The notes under the pieces: generated by a model
The model's database searches: none
Told to the model about the DNA's origin: nothing
Seen by the model: only the letters and a program-made list of their open reading frames with translations
Program-made: the position numbers and the translations under genes
Shown: in pieces, positions 1 through 5,007 of the stretch
Layout: every line of letters begins with the position of its first letter
Position numbering within the stretch: position 1 is the first letter of the stretch
Assembly (NCBI GenBank): GCA_021813645.1
Contig: JAKAJW010000098.1
Location: forward strand, 1 to 5,007
Reading direction: 5' to 3'
Length of the DNA: 5,007 nucleotides
DNA from: Pseudomonadota bacterium
GTDB taxonomy: Bacteria; Pseudomonadota; Alphaproteobacteria; Rhodobacterales; Rhodobacteraceae

Positions 1-11
1 GAGGCGGCGGA

Positions 12-599
12 TTGACCTATAAGGAACTTGCCGATTGCGTGCTGAGCCACGGGCTGCCCCGTTTGGCCGATCCAAGCTGGAAGGAGTGGGCGAGGCTATC
101 CGTGTATGCGCTGGCCTTCGCGCTTTCTGCGAGGGTTGCATCCATTCGCCACGGAGTCCGCCGGCATCGGATGTGGGCACTTCTTGCGGTTCTCGTGCTG
201 CTTTTGGGCATCGAGAGGCTTTTCGACTCGGAGGCCGCCTTGACCGCGGTTGGGCGCTGCGTTGCGCATCGGAACGATTGGTATGCGCAGCGGCGGCATT
301 TTCAACTGGACGTCCTGATCGCCCTGGCTGCCCTGGGCGTCGCTGGATTTCTTGCTGTTGCCATCGCCCTGGGCGAAGCCCTGCGCCAAAGCGGCGCGGC
401 GTTCCTTGGGCTGTGCATCCTGGTCACCTTCGTGCTGATGCGCATGGTCAGCTATCACAATTTCGATGCGGTGATCGCTTCCCGGGCCTTTGGAATTTCT
501 GCCAATCTTGTCTTTGAGAGTGCCGGACTGGTCATGATCTGCGCGAATGCGATCTGGCTGATCCGGCGTCACCGCCGCCCCCGGACAGACGCGGGATGA
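12..599 (+). CDS. Multi-pass inner-membrane protein, function unknown
   Basis: This encodes a 195-residue hydrophobic protein with about four or five membrane segments, at roughly residues 28-45, 53-68, 100-122, 129-147 and 165-184, and a basic, hydrophilic C-terminus (RRHRRPR). Charged motifs lie between the helices: NDWYAQRR at about 89-96 and RMVSYHNFD at about 144-152. From memory these resemble an uncharacterised alphaproteobacterial membrane family with 'GWY..RR' and 'R..SFHH.D' motifs; that link is recollection, not a search. The start is a TTG at position 12 with a GAGG seven bases upstream (1-4). The frame is open to the left edge, so the true start could lie outside the window. The first in-frame ATG (172) would remove the first helix and is unlikely. 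No function can be assigned; no enzymatic motif is visible. Confidence 0.75.
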   Translation: MTYKELADCVLSHGLPRLADPSWKEWARLSVYALAFALSARVASIRHGVRRHRMWALLAVLVLLLGIERLFDSEAALTAVGRCVAHRNDWYAQRRHFQLDVLIALAALGVAGFLAVAIALGEALRQSGAAFLGLCILVTFVLMRMVSYHNFDAVIASRAFGISANLVFESAGLVMICANAIWLIRRHRRPRTDAG

Positions 600-632
600 C
601 GAAAGGCCCGGGCAAGTGGCGGCCGTCGCCCT

Positions 633-650
633 GCGGGCGGTGCCGCCCGC
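633..650 (+). terminator. GC-rich hairpin after the membrane protein gene
   Basis: Perfect 8-base inverted arms (633-640 and 643-650) start 33 bases after the stop codon at 599. Steric limits would leave a stem of about seven pairs with a four-base loop. There is no run of T after it, so it is not a classical intrinsic terminator; it could be a weak or factor-assisted terminator, or an RNA-stabilising hairpin. Confidence 0.35.
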
Positions 651-1003
651 TGCGATAATCGGAGCCATGCTGCCGGCCGCGCCTGGCTCTGCCCCGCATA
701 CCGTCCGGCCACGAGGTTGGAGCGCGACCGTCCGATCGGGACGGGGCCGTTGCCGCTGGGGCAGGGCAGGCCGCACAGCTTGGGGATCCGCGCAATGGCA
801 CGGGAACCGGCCCGCCGCCGGTCGGTTACATGCGCATCCGCCAAGGGGCGGCCCTGGCGCAGCCCTGCCTCGCGAGGACGGCAGTCTTGGTCGAAGGCTC
901 GACAATCATGACCTTGCGCCATACGACGTTTCATGCGCCGCTTTTGGCCGGGCCCGCTCTGCCGTTCCGGGCAAGGCCACGGACCCGAAGGGCGGCTGCT
1001 GGG

Positions 1004-1010
1004 AAGGGGG
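1004..1010 (+). promoter_or_regulatory. Ribosome binding site deciding the start at 1019
   Basis: The purine run AAGGGGG ends eight bases before the ATG at 1019, an ideal spacing. The run directly abuts a different ATG at 1011, which reads only three codons (Met-Ala-Gly) to a TGA overlapping the 1019 start. With no spacing, that mini-frame is unlikely to be translated. This site is the reason for preferring 1019 over the in-frame ATGs at 830 and 908. Confidence 0.65.
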
Positions 1011-1018
1011 ATGGCCGG

Positions 1019-1483
1019 ATGACCCGCTGGCGTGACTGGCTGAGCCGTTCCCCACAGGCGGCACCCTCCGATTCCCCTTGGGCGGGCATGTCCGCAGAGG
1101 CGCTGCTGGCGGCCTGGGACGCGGGCAGACCGGTCTGGACCTGCAAGATGGCCGATCTGGGGCCCGGCTATGAGCAGACCATCCAGGAGATCGGCATGGT
1201 TCTGTTGCGCGCCATGTTGGCCGAGCCGTTCGATTACAGCCGGTTCGCGGCAAGGGAGGCGCGGGCGGCCTATGAGTTCTGGCTGGCCTATGTCGGCGCG
1301 ATCATGACGCGGCCAGACGTGCGGGCCCAGATTGACCGGTTCCAGCCCGAGGCCCTGCAGATCGATGCGGCGATGAATGTCGCCGGCATGTTTGCCCGCA
1401 ACGGCTACGAGGCGGAGATGAACAAAGTCCCCGAGGATCGGAGGATTATGCTTTCGCGGCGGCCTCGGCAAACCGAGCCCTGA
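1019..1483 (+). CDS. Hypothetical 154-residue soluble protein
   Basis: I do not recognise this protein. It begins MTRWRDWLSRS and has no signal peptide or membrane segment, so a cytoplasmic location is likely. The core, about residues 45-140, is predicted by eye to be mainly alpha-helical, with alternating charged and hydrophobic residues (around GYEQTIQEIGMVLL, then FDYSRFAAREARAAYEFWLA). It ends in a basic tail (RRIMLSRRPRQ). The start is set by the AAGGGGG at 1004-1010. Codons in the core are strongly GC-biased at the third position, which supports coding on this strand. The long antisense frame across the same region gives an Arg/Pro-rich translation and is judged spurious. It stands alone: about 420 bp of non-coding DNA before it and about 215 bp after. 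Confidence 0.7.
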   Translation: MTRWRDWLSRSPQAAPSDSPWAGMSAEALLAAWDAGRPVWTCKMADLGPGYEQTIQEIGMVLLRAMLAEPFDYSRFAAREARAAYEFWLAYVGAIMTRPDVRAQIDRFQPEALQIDAAMNVAGMFARNGYEAEMNKVPEDRRIMLSRRPRQTEP

Positions 1484-1536
1484 GCGGCGACGGTTTGACG
1501 CTTTCGCGGTCGGTTCCGAGTTGGGCGCCCCATCCC

Positions 1537-1551
1537 GCGCCGCGTCGGCGC
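1537..1551 (+). terminator. Possible GC hairpin downstream of the 154-residue protein gene
   Basis: GCGCCG and CGGCGC form a perfect six-pair stem around a three-base CGT loop, 53 bases after the stop at 1483. There is no T-tract, so a terminator role is only a possibility. Confidence 0.25.
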
Positions 1552-1585
1552 CTCGCGCGGCTTTCCGTTGCGCGCGCAATACCAA

Positions 1586-1599
1586 GGCGCGGCCGCGCC
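1586..1599. repeat. 14-bp perfect GC palindrome
   Basis: GGCGCGGCCGCGCC reads the same on both strands. It sits 36 bases upstream of the CtrA-like site. It may be a DNA-binding dyad, part of a terminator, or chance in GC-rich sequence. Confidence 0.4.
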
Positions 1600-1602
1600 C
1601 TG

Positions 1603-1616
1603 TACCCGCGGGGGTA
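1603..1616. repeat. Inverted repeat TACCC-N4-GGGTA
   Basis: Perfect five-base arms (1603-1607 and 1612-1616) surround a GCGG loop. It lies four bases after the 14-bp palindrome and 18 bases before the CtrA-like site, so it could be a second regulator site or a small hairpin. Nothing in the sequence decides between these. Confidence 0.35.
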
Positions 1617-1634
1617 GGCGGCAGTCGGCTATGG

Positions 1635-1649
1635 TTAAGTCGATCTTAA
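1635..1649 (+). promoter_or_regulatory. CtrA-type binding site (TTAA-N7-TTAA)
   Basis: TTAA at 1635-1638 and TTAA at 1646-1649 are separated by exactly seven bases. This is the established full-site consensus for the alphaproteobacterial response regulator CtrA. The element is also a dyad (TTAAG-N5-CTTAA). TTAA tetramers are scarce in this GC-rich window, and no other pair with this spacing was seen. It lies 51 bases upstream of the ATG at 1701, a position that could overlap a promoter and control the 73-residue protein gene. Function is inferred from the motif and position only. Confidence 0.55.
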
Positions 1650-1690
1650 TCTTCCGGCGCGATGGTGAACCGGTCAAACGGTCTGCCGCA

Positions 1691-1695
1691 GGAGG
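1691..1695 (+). promoter_or_regulatory. Ribosome binding site deciding the start at 1701
   Basis: GGAGG five bases before ATG 1701 is a strong Shine-Dalgarno. The in-frame upstream ATG at 1662 has no comparable site, so 1701 is preferred. Confidence 0.65.
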
Positions 1696-1700
1696 CGCCG

Positions 1701-1922
1701 ATGATCGACAAGGCCGAAGCGGCTATTCTTTCCACGCTGGCCGCCATTCGGGCCAGACGCCAGGTCGGCACATATTCCGCAAGGGACGATGCCGCTATCG
1801 AAAGCGCCGAGCGCGCGCTTGCCCCCGCGGCCCCCGGCTTCGTCGCCCAGATGATGCGGGGGACGCTCGCCGATTGCCCGGTTCTCGTTCCGCCGGAGCT
1901 GCGGAGCGCGTCGGCCGCCTAG
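1701..1922 (+). CDS. Hypothetical 73-residue protein, putatively CtrA-controlled
   Basis: I do not recognise this small protein. It begins MIDKAEAAILSTLAAIRARR. The N-terminal two-thirds looks like two amphipathic helices rich in Ala, Glu and Arg (about residues 2-20 and 26-40), followed by an APAAPGFVAQMMRG segment and a Pro-containing tail. There is no signal peptide or membrane segment, so it is probably cytoplasmic. A start at 1662 would add 13 residues but lacks a ribosome binding site. Upstream lies a full TTAA-N7-TTAA site, which suggests control by CtrA. In known Rhodobacteraceae this regulator governs motility, chemotaxis and gene transfer agent genes, but no motif here ties the protein to any of these. 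Its stop codon overlaps that of the convergent gene. Confidence 0.65.
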   Translation: MIDKAEAAILSTLAAIRARRQVGTYSARDDAAIESAERALAPAAPGFVAQMMRGTLADCPVLVPPELRSASAA

Positions 1923-2173
1923 CCTTGCCGCTCTCCCGGGGCGTTGGCCGACAGCGGCGTTCGGGGATCCGGAGCGGCGGCAGAACCCTGCGGAGGGAGC
2001 CGCTGCCGTCGTTCCGCAAAGAGCAGGCGCAGAGCCGCGAGCAAGATCACCGTCGCGACGCCGGCGACGGAATAGCCCAGAAGGGCCGCGCCCCATCCCT
2101 GTCCAAGCAACAGCAAGACGACCGCGGCGAGACCGCCAGTCATCATGCCTAGTGCGACAAGACCCAGGACCAT
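1919..2173 (-). CDS. Small two-helix membrane protein, function unknown
   Basis: This encodes an 84-residue protein with two strong membrane segments, at about residues 2-23 (VLGLVALGMM onward) and 27-52 (around GWGAALLGYSVAGVATVILL). A positively charged AERRQR follows, then a Pro/Ala-rich hydrophilic tail of about 28 residues. The pattern suggests a helical hairpin in the inner membrane with both ends in the cytoplasm by the positive-inside rule; that topology is inferred. The start is ATG at 2173; only a weak purine-rich stretch precedes it, and Met10 or Met11 are alternatives that would shorten the first helix. The gene converges on the 73-residue protein gene, and both stops share the CTAG at 1919-1922. 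No function can be given. Confidence 0.65.
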   Translation of the reverse strand: MVLGLVALGMMTGGLAAVVLLLLGQGWGAALLGYSVAGVATVILLAALRLLFAERRQRLPPQGSAAAPDPRTPLSANAPGERQG

Positions 2174-2461
2174 TGCGTTTCACTCGCTTCTTCGGCGCCT
2201 CTGAAAACCTTGCCGGGGGAGGGGTGAACAAAAGCTAGATTTGCTGTCCGAACCCGTCCGTTCGCGGCGAAGGAAGCGCAACTGTCAATGTATCAGAAAC
2301 AATCCCACCAAGCTGGCGCAATTGTCATGCGAGGTGTTCATATGTGTGTCTTATTTGGGGCAAAATATTGGCCCGTTGCCTATCCTTTTGGTGAATTTTG
2401 CGCTATGAGTCGGCTCCGGTTCAGGTGCGCCTTTGCCGCGGCGCGGTTGGGTAGGTTTAAC
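2174..2461. promoter_or_regulatory. Divergent intergenic region, relatively AT-rich
   Basis: This 288-bp region separates the leftward membrane protein gene from the rightward VPLPA-CTERM gene, so promoters for both probably lie here. About 2281-2400 is clearly more AT-rich than its surroundings. I could not settle on a convincing -35/-10 pair; TTGTCA at 2322-2327 and TTGGCC at 2368-2373 are weak -35 candidates for the rightward gene. A small dyad, TTCG-N3-CGAA, lies at 2261-2271. The frame of the downstream gene stays open back to 2288. The intervening codons (including TTA, TTT and TAT) differ sharply from the gene body, so the stretch is treated as non-coding leader. Confidence 0.45.
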
Positions 2462-3325
2462 GTGTCAGGTGTAATTCTCGGTTTGCGCGGGCTGCGATCC
2501 ATTCGGGCCGCCGCCTATCTCGCGGCGACGGTCCTCGGATTTTCCGCAGGTGCCGCCGCGGCGACCACAGCCTCCATCTTCCCCTCGGGATCCTTCCGAC
2601 TCTATTACCAGGACAGCGGGTCATCGGGATCGGCTCGGCGACCGGGTGCGAGTTCCGGAGATCCCTTCGGTTCGAATGCCTACGCCCCGGTGACGATCAA
2701 GATCGGCCGCTCGAGCGAAACAGTGGCGGCTGGCGGTCTCGCGCTCGACGTGAACAACCGACCGTCCACGGCGTTCACGGCCTTCTGCCTCGACCTGGCG
2801 CATGAGATGCAGTCCGGTGCCAGCTACACGGCGGTGGCGCCGAATCCGACCGGCGATGTGTTCAATGCGGTAACTCCGGGCCAGCAGGCGGAAATTCAGC
2901 ACCTCTTCGATGCCGTCTACTCGCCCATCCTGCTGACCAGCGCGACGAACTCCGTCGCCTTCCAGTTGGCGCTGTGGGAGATCGTGACGGAGACGTCGAG
3001 CACGCTCAGCCTGTCGAGCGGAAGCTTCCGGGCGACCACTCCCAGCCGCGGCTTCACCGGCGACCCCAACAGCATCGCCCAGGCCAACGCCTATCTGGCG
3101 GACATGCAGGCCTATGGTGGGGCGCAGCGATACGATGTGACCTATCTGCAGGGTGCCGGAAGCTGCTCGAAATGGGGCGGATGCTGCCAGGGCAGCCAGA
3201 ACCTGGTCACGGTGTCGGCGGTTCCCGTGCCCGCGGCCGGCTTCCTGCTCCTGAGCGCCTTTGCGGGGCTTGGCGCCCTGGCGCGGCGGCGGAAGGGCGC
3301 CGCCCGCGCGGCCATCACGCCCTGA
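2462..3325 (+). CDS. Secreted VPLPA-CTERM (exosortase-sorted) protein with FCLD and FQLALW motifs
   Basis: From a GTG at 2462 this encodes 287 residues. The N-terminus is a Sec signal peptide: basic stretch RGLRSIR, hydrophobic core AAYLAATVLGF, probable cleavage after the Ala run near residue 34. The C-terminus is a sorting tail: VPVPA at 254-258, a hydrophobic segment to about 273, then RRRK. This is the VPLPA-CTERM architecture, handled by an exosortase in the inner membrane before export to the surface or matrix. No exosortase gene is in the window. The mature region has AFCLDL with Cys109 and AFQLALWEI with Gln168 and Trp172, a pair resembling Cys/Gln thioester motifs. Three cysteines (235, 241, 242) precede the tail. 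GTG 2462 has GTAGG six bases upstream and gives a normal-length signal peptide. ATG 2405, ATG 2342 (good GAGG upstream) and ATG 2288 are in-frame alternatives that add odd N-terminal residues. The molecular role is unknown; a structural or adhesive surface role is inferred. Confidence 0.8.
   Translation: MSGVILGLRGLRSIRAAAYLAATVLGFSAGAAAATTASIFPSGSFRLYYQDSGSSGSARRPGASSGDPFGSNAYAPVTIKIGRSSETVAAGGLALDVNNRPSTAFTAFCLDLAHEMQSGASYTAVAPNPTGDVFNAVTPGQQAEIQHLFDAVYSPILLTSATNSVAFQLALWEIVTETSSTLSLSSGSFRATTPSRGFTGDPNSIAQANAYLADMQAYGGAQRYDVTYLQGAGSCSKWGGCCQGSQNLVTVSAVPVPAAGFLLLSAFAGLGALARRRKGAARAAITP
3221..3304 (+). other. VPLPA-type exosortase sorting signal (encoded)
   Basis: This stretch encodes residues 254-281: VPVPA, then AGFLLLSAFAGLGALA as a membrane helix, then the basic RRRK cluster. 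The three-part order and position at the extreme C-terminus match the VPLPA-CTERM class, with Val replacing the usual Leu at the third position. Nine residues follow the basic cluster, slightly more than in many members. Confidence 0.8.
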
Positions 3326-3383
3326 CCCCGGCGTCTATGGGCGGCGATCGAGGGGGCTCGCATGCGGGGCGCTCTAGGAAACG

Positions 3384-4991
3384 TCAGCGCGTTGTAACGT
3401 CACCCCCCAGCCGTTGCAGCTGATAGCGAACCGGCTTTCCTTCCTCCGTCCCATTTGCCGCGAAGCTCTGCGGCGCGGGTCCGTTCGGCCGGGTGGCGTA
3501 GCGGGTCCAGCCGTCGCGCTGGCCTGCCGGGTCGAAGCGGAAGACGTCGCGCCAGGGTGCTGACCACCAGAGCAGCGGATCGTAAGGCGCCTTGCGGCCG
3601 TTGGCGTCGTAGTCGATCTCGGCCAGTCGCATACGGCCATTCGGATCCAGCTCATAGCGGCGGATCTGCTGGGCGGGGAAATCGACCGACAGGAAAGCGG
3701 GCGCGCTCAGCGTTGCGCCGTTGTCGGCGAAAACGCCGATGTCGACTCGCGCGCTCAGCGGGCCCGGTCCGGTTACGGTGAAGCCTGCGGGCGCCGGGCG
3801 CGGGGTCTGCCAGTCGAGCGTGATCCGCGCTTCGCTGCCGGCGGCGTCGAGTGGCTCGATCTTCACCCGGGCGGGATCGCCGCGCAGCAAGACCCAGAGG
3901 AAATGCAGCGGCCGCCCGTTCGGATCGGCGGTTCCTGCGGTGGACACCACCATCTGGTGCTGCCAGGCCCTATCGCGCCACAGCCGGGCGATCGCCGAGG
4001 GCGTGTCGAACAGCCTTTCGGATTGGCCAAGCAGGCCCGCGCGGCTGCGAAAATCCTCGCTTTCGACCGTAATGTGGACGAGCGGCGGGATCGTCGTCGG
4101 GGTCAGGCTATTGGCGAGCGAGATCATCGGCCCGAGGTTCACCGCCCCCGCCGAGAAGGCGGACGGATGCGCGGACCCTGACAGGTAATCGGCCCGGCTC
4201 TGCACCCCGGTCTGGCCGCGGCGGAAGACCATCTGCACGGTCGGCGCCACCAGACCGTCAGCCTTCAGGCGCGCGAGAGTGTCCGGTGGGAACGCTGCGA
4301 TGATCATCGCCACGGCGCGCAGGAAAGGCTGGTCGCTCCCCGACCGGCCCTGGCTGGTCAGCGTGTAGGGCCAAGCGGCTGGATAGAGGTCCCAGGCCAA
4401 ATGATCGTCGACGCTGGGATAGATATAGAGCGCGTTGGCCTGGTAATCTTCCCAAGCCTGCCAGGCCCGGCCGGGCAGAGTCATGGCCAGCCGGGCAAGG
4501 CTGCGCGGCGCCGGGCCGCCGGTGACGGCGGTGGAGGAATTGCCGAAGGTGATCGCGGGAAGGCGAAAGGCGCCGTCGGGGCCGAAGTCGAGCCCTTTCG
4601 CCTGCAGCTTAGGGCCGTAGGCCGTACGGGTCAGGGCGGGGAACATCTCGGGGGGGAGCCGGGAATGCCCGCGGTCGCGATCGTCATAGACGACGCCCGC
4701 CAGCCCCGCGGCCTGGCCGGTCGCGACCAGATGGCGAAGGTAGATGGCGGAAGACGACGCGTCGCCGGGGGCGACGGTCGGAAGATCGACTGCCGGCGGG
4801 GGGAGCGCCGAGGCGGCCAGCGTCAGGCGGCCGGTGAGCGGGTCCGGTGTAAGATCGGATAGGTCAAGGGTGACGATCGGGCCGAGGCGAGGAGGGGCCG
4901 GCACCTCGGCACCCGCGCGCGTTCCGGCCCCCAAGAGGAGTGCGAGAGCGGCCATCGGGATGGCCTGAAACGGGCGGCGCAGGCGTGTCAT
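3384..4991 (-). CDS. Exported 535-residue protein, function unknown
   Basis: The protein starts MTRLRRPFQAIPMAALALLLG and has a signal peptide with likely cleavage near AGA at residues 26-28, so it is probably periplasmic or secreted. No lipobox cysteine is present. Motif-rich segments, probably conserved, include YLRHLVATGQAAGLAGVVYD (84-103) followed by DRDRGHS, NSSTAVTGGPAPRSL (151-165), SQGRSGSDQPFLRAVAM (213-229), SGSAHPSAF (271-279) and LFDTPSAIARLWR (327-339). Residues about 345-440 look like a beta-sandwich, Ig- or PKD-like (DPNGRPLHFLWVLLRGDP, then DIGVFADNGATLSAPAFLSVDFP). The end has a PYDPLLWWSAPWRDVFRFD block. From memory similar hypothetical proteins occur in other bacteria, but I know no function. 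The ATG at 4991 has AAGGG just upstream at short spacing. The gene converges on the VPLPA-CTERM gene with a 58-bp gap; its promoter lies beyond the right edge. Confidence 0.85.
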   Translation of the reverse strand: MTRLRRPFQAIPMAALALLLGAGTRAGAEVPAPPRLGPIVTLDLSDLTPDPLTGRLTLAASALPPPAVDLPTVAPGDASSSAIYLRHLVATGQAAGLAGVVYDDRDRGHSRLPPEMFPALTRTAYGPKLQAKGLDFGPDGAFRLPAITFGNSSTAVTGGPAPRSLARLAMTLPGRAWQAWEDYQANALYIYPSVDDHLAWDLYPAAWPYTLTSQGRSGSDQPFLRAVAMIIAAFPPDTLARLKADGLVAPTVQMVFRRGQTGVQSRADYLSGSAHPSAFSAGAVNLGPMISLANSLTPTTIPPLVHITVESEDFRSRAGLLGQSERLFDTPSAIARLWRDRAWQHQMVVSTAGTADPNGRPLHFLWVLLRGDPARVKIEPLDAAGSEARITLDWQTPRPAPAGFTVTGPGPLSARVDIGVFADNGATLSAPAFLSVDFPAQQIRRYELDPNGRMRLAEIDYDANGRKAPYDPLLWWSAPWRDVFRFDPAGQRDGWTRYATRPNGPAPQSFAANGTEEGKPVRYQLQRLGGDVTTR

Positions 4992-5007
4992 GGCCCTTGA
5001 TAGCCTG

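Larger units (their letters stand above)
600..1018. other. Intergenic stretch without a convincing gene
   Basis: These 419 bases separate the membrane protein gene from the next plus-strand gene. Open frames cross it on both strands, but their translations are rich in Arg, Pro, Gly and Ala with no hydrophobic or motif pattern, as expected of chance frames in GC-rich DNA. The frame of the downstream gene stays open back to an ATG at 830 and includes another ATG at 908, but that segment has poor composition and no good ribosome binding site. The recognisable contents are a small GC palindrome (606-613), a GC hairpin at 633-650 and the Shine-Dalgarno at 1004-1010. I found no tRNA or insertion-sequence end. 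Confidence 0.5.

Noticed and set aside
830..1018. N-terminal extension of the 154-residue protein from ATG 830 or 908
   Set aside because: Neither ATG has a good ribosome binding site and the extra residues are Arg/Ala/Pro-rich, while ATG 1019 has a strong site at ideal spacing.
569..1585. 338-codon open frame on the minus strand
   Set aside because: Its translation is Arg/Pro/Gly-rich with no hydrophobic core or motif, and it is antisense to the well-started gene at 1019-1483. It fits a shadow frame in GC-rich DNA.
1568..2152. 194-codon plus-strand open frame
   Set aside because: It overlaps both the 73-residue gene and the opposite-strand membrane gene in another frame. Its composition is Arg/Gly-rich and it has no ribosome binding site.
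1674..2231. 185-codon minus-strand open frame
   Set aside because: It overlaps the two-helix membrane protein in another frame and gives an Arg-rich chance-like translation; the 84-residue frame has clear membrane helices.
2313..2330. Sigma-54 promoter (TGGCGC ... TGC)
   Set aside because: The GG to GC spacing is 12 bases instead of 10 and the -12 element does not match TTGCA.
3326..3383. Bidirectional terminator between the convergent genes
   Set aside because: Only a four-pair stem (CGAG/CTCG) is visible and there is no T-run on either strand.
4401..4862. 153-codon plus-strand open frame antisense to the exported protein
   Set aside because: It is low-complexity Gly/Arg/Ala translation, a mirror of the strong minus-strand coding signal.

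Overview
The window is GC-rich DNA with strongly GC-biased third codon positions. It most likely comes from an alphaproteobacterium of the Rhodobacteraceae type. Three things point there: a secreted protein ending in a VPxPA-type exosortase sorting tail (VPLPA-CTERM class), an exact TTAA-N7-TTAA site of the kind bound by the alphaproteobacterial regulator CtrA, and several small membrane or soluble proteins that look like uncharacterised alphaproteobacterial families. The assignment is inferred from these features, not from a search.

Layout, left to right. A multi-pass inner-membrane protein of unknown function (12-599, +) is followed by about 420 bp with no convincing gene but with a GC-rich hairpin. 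Next comes a 154-residue soluble helical hypothetical protein (1019-1483, +) with a strong Shine-Dalgarno. A palindrome-rich gap (1484-1700) holds the CtrA-like site and leads into a 73-residue hypothetical protein (1701-1922, +). That gene runs stop-to-stop into a convergent 84-residue two-helix membrane protein (1919-2173, -). A relatively AT-rich divergent intergenic region (2174-2461) precedes the most recognisable gene, a secreted VPLPA-CTERM protein (2462-3325, +). The last gene, convergent with it, encodes a 535-residue exported protein of unknown function (3384-4991, -); its start lies just inside the right edge.

There is no sign of one dedicated operon: genes alternate in strand and are mostly separated by their own control regions. 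The most interesting point is in the VPLPA-CTERM protein. It carries an FCLD motif and, 59 residues later, an FQLALW motif. This pair resembles the Cys and Gln motifs that form an internal thioester in Gram-positive surface adhesins. If real, it would be a covalent-adhesion module on an exosortase-processed Gram-negative surface protein. No mobile element, CRISPR array, tRNA or rRNA was seen.
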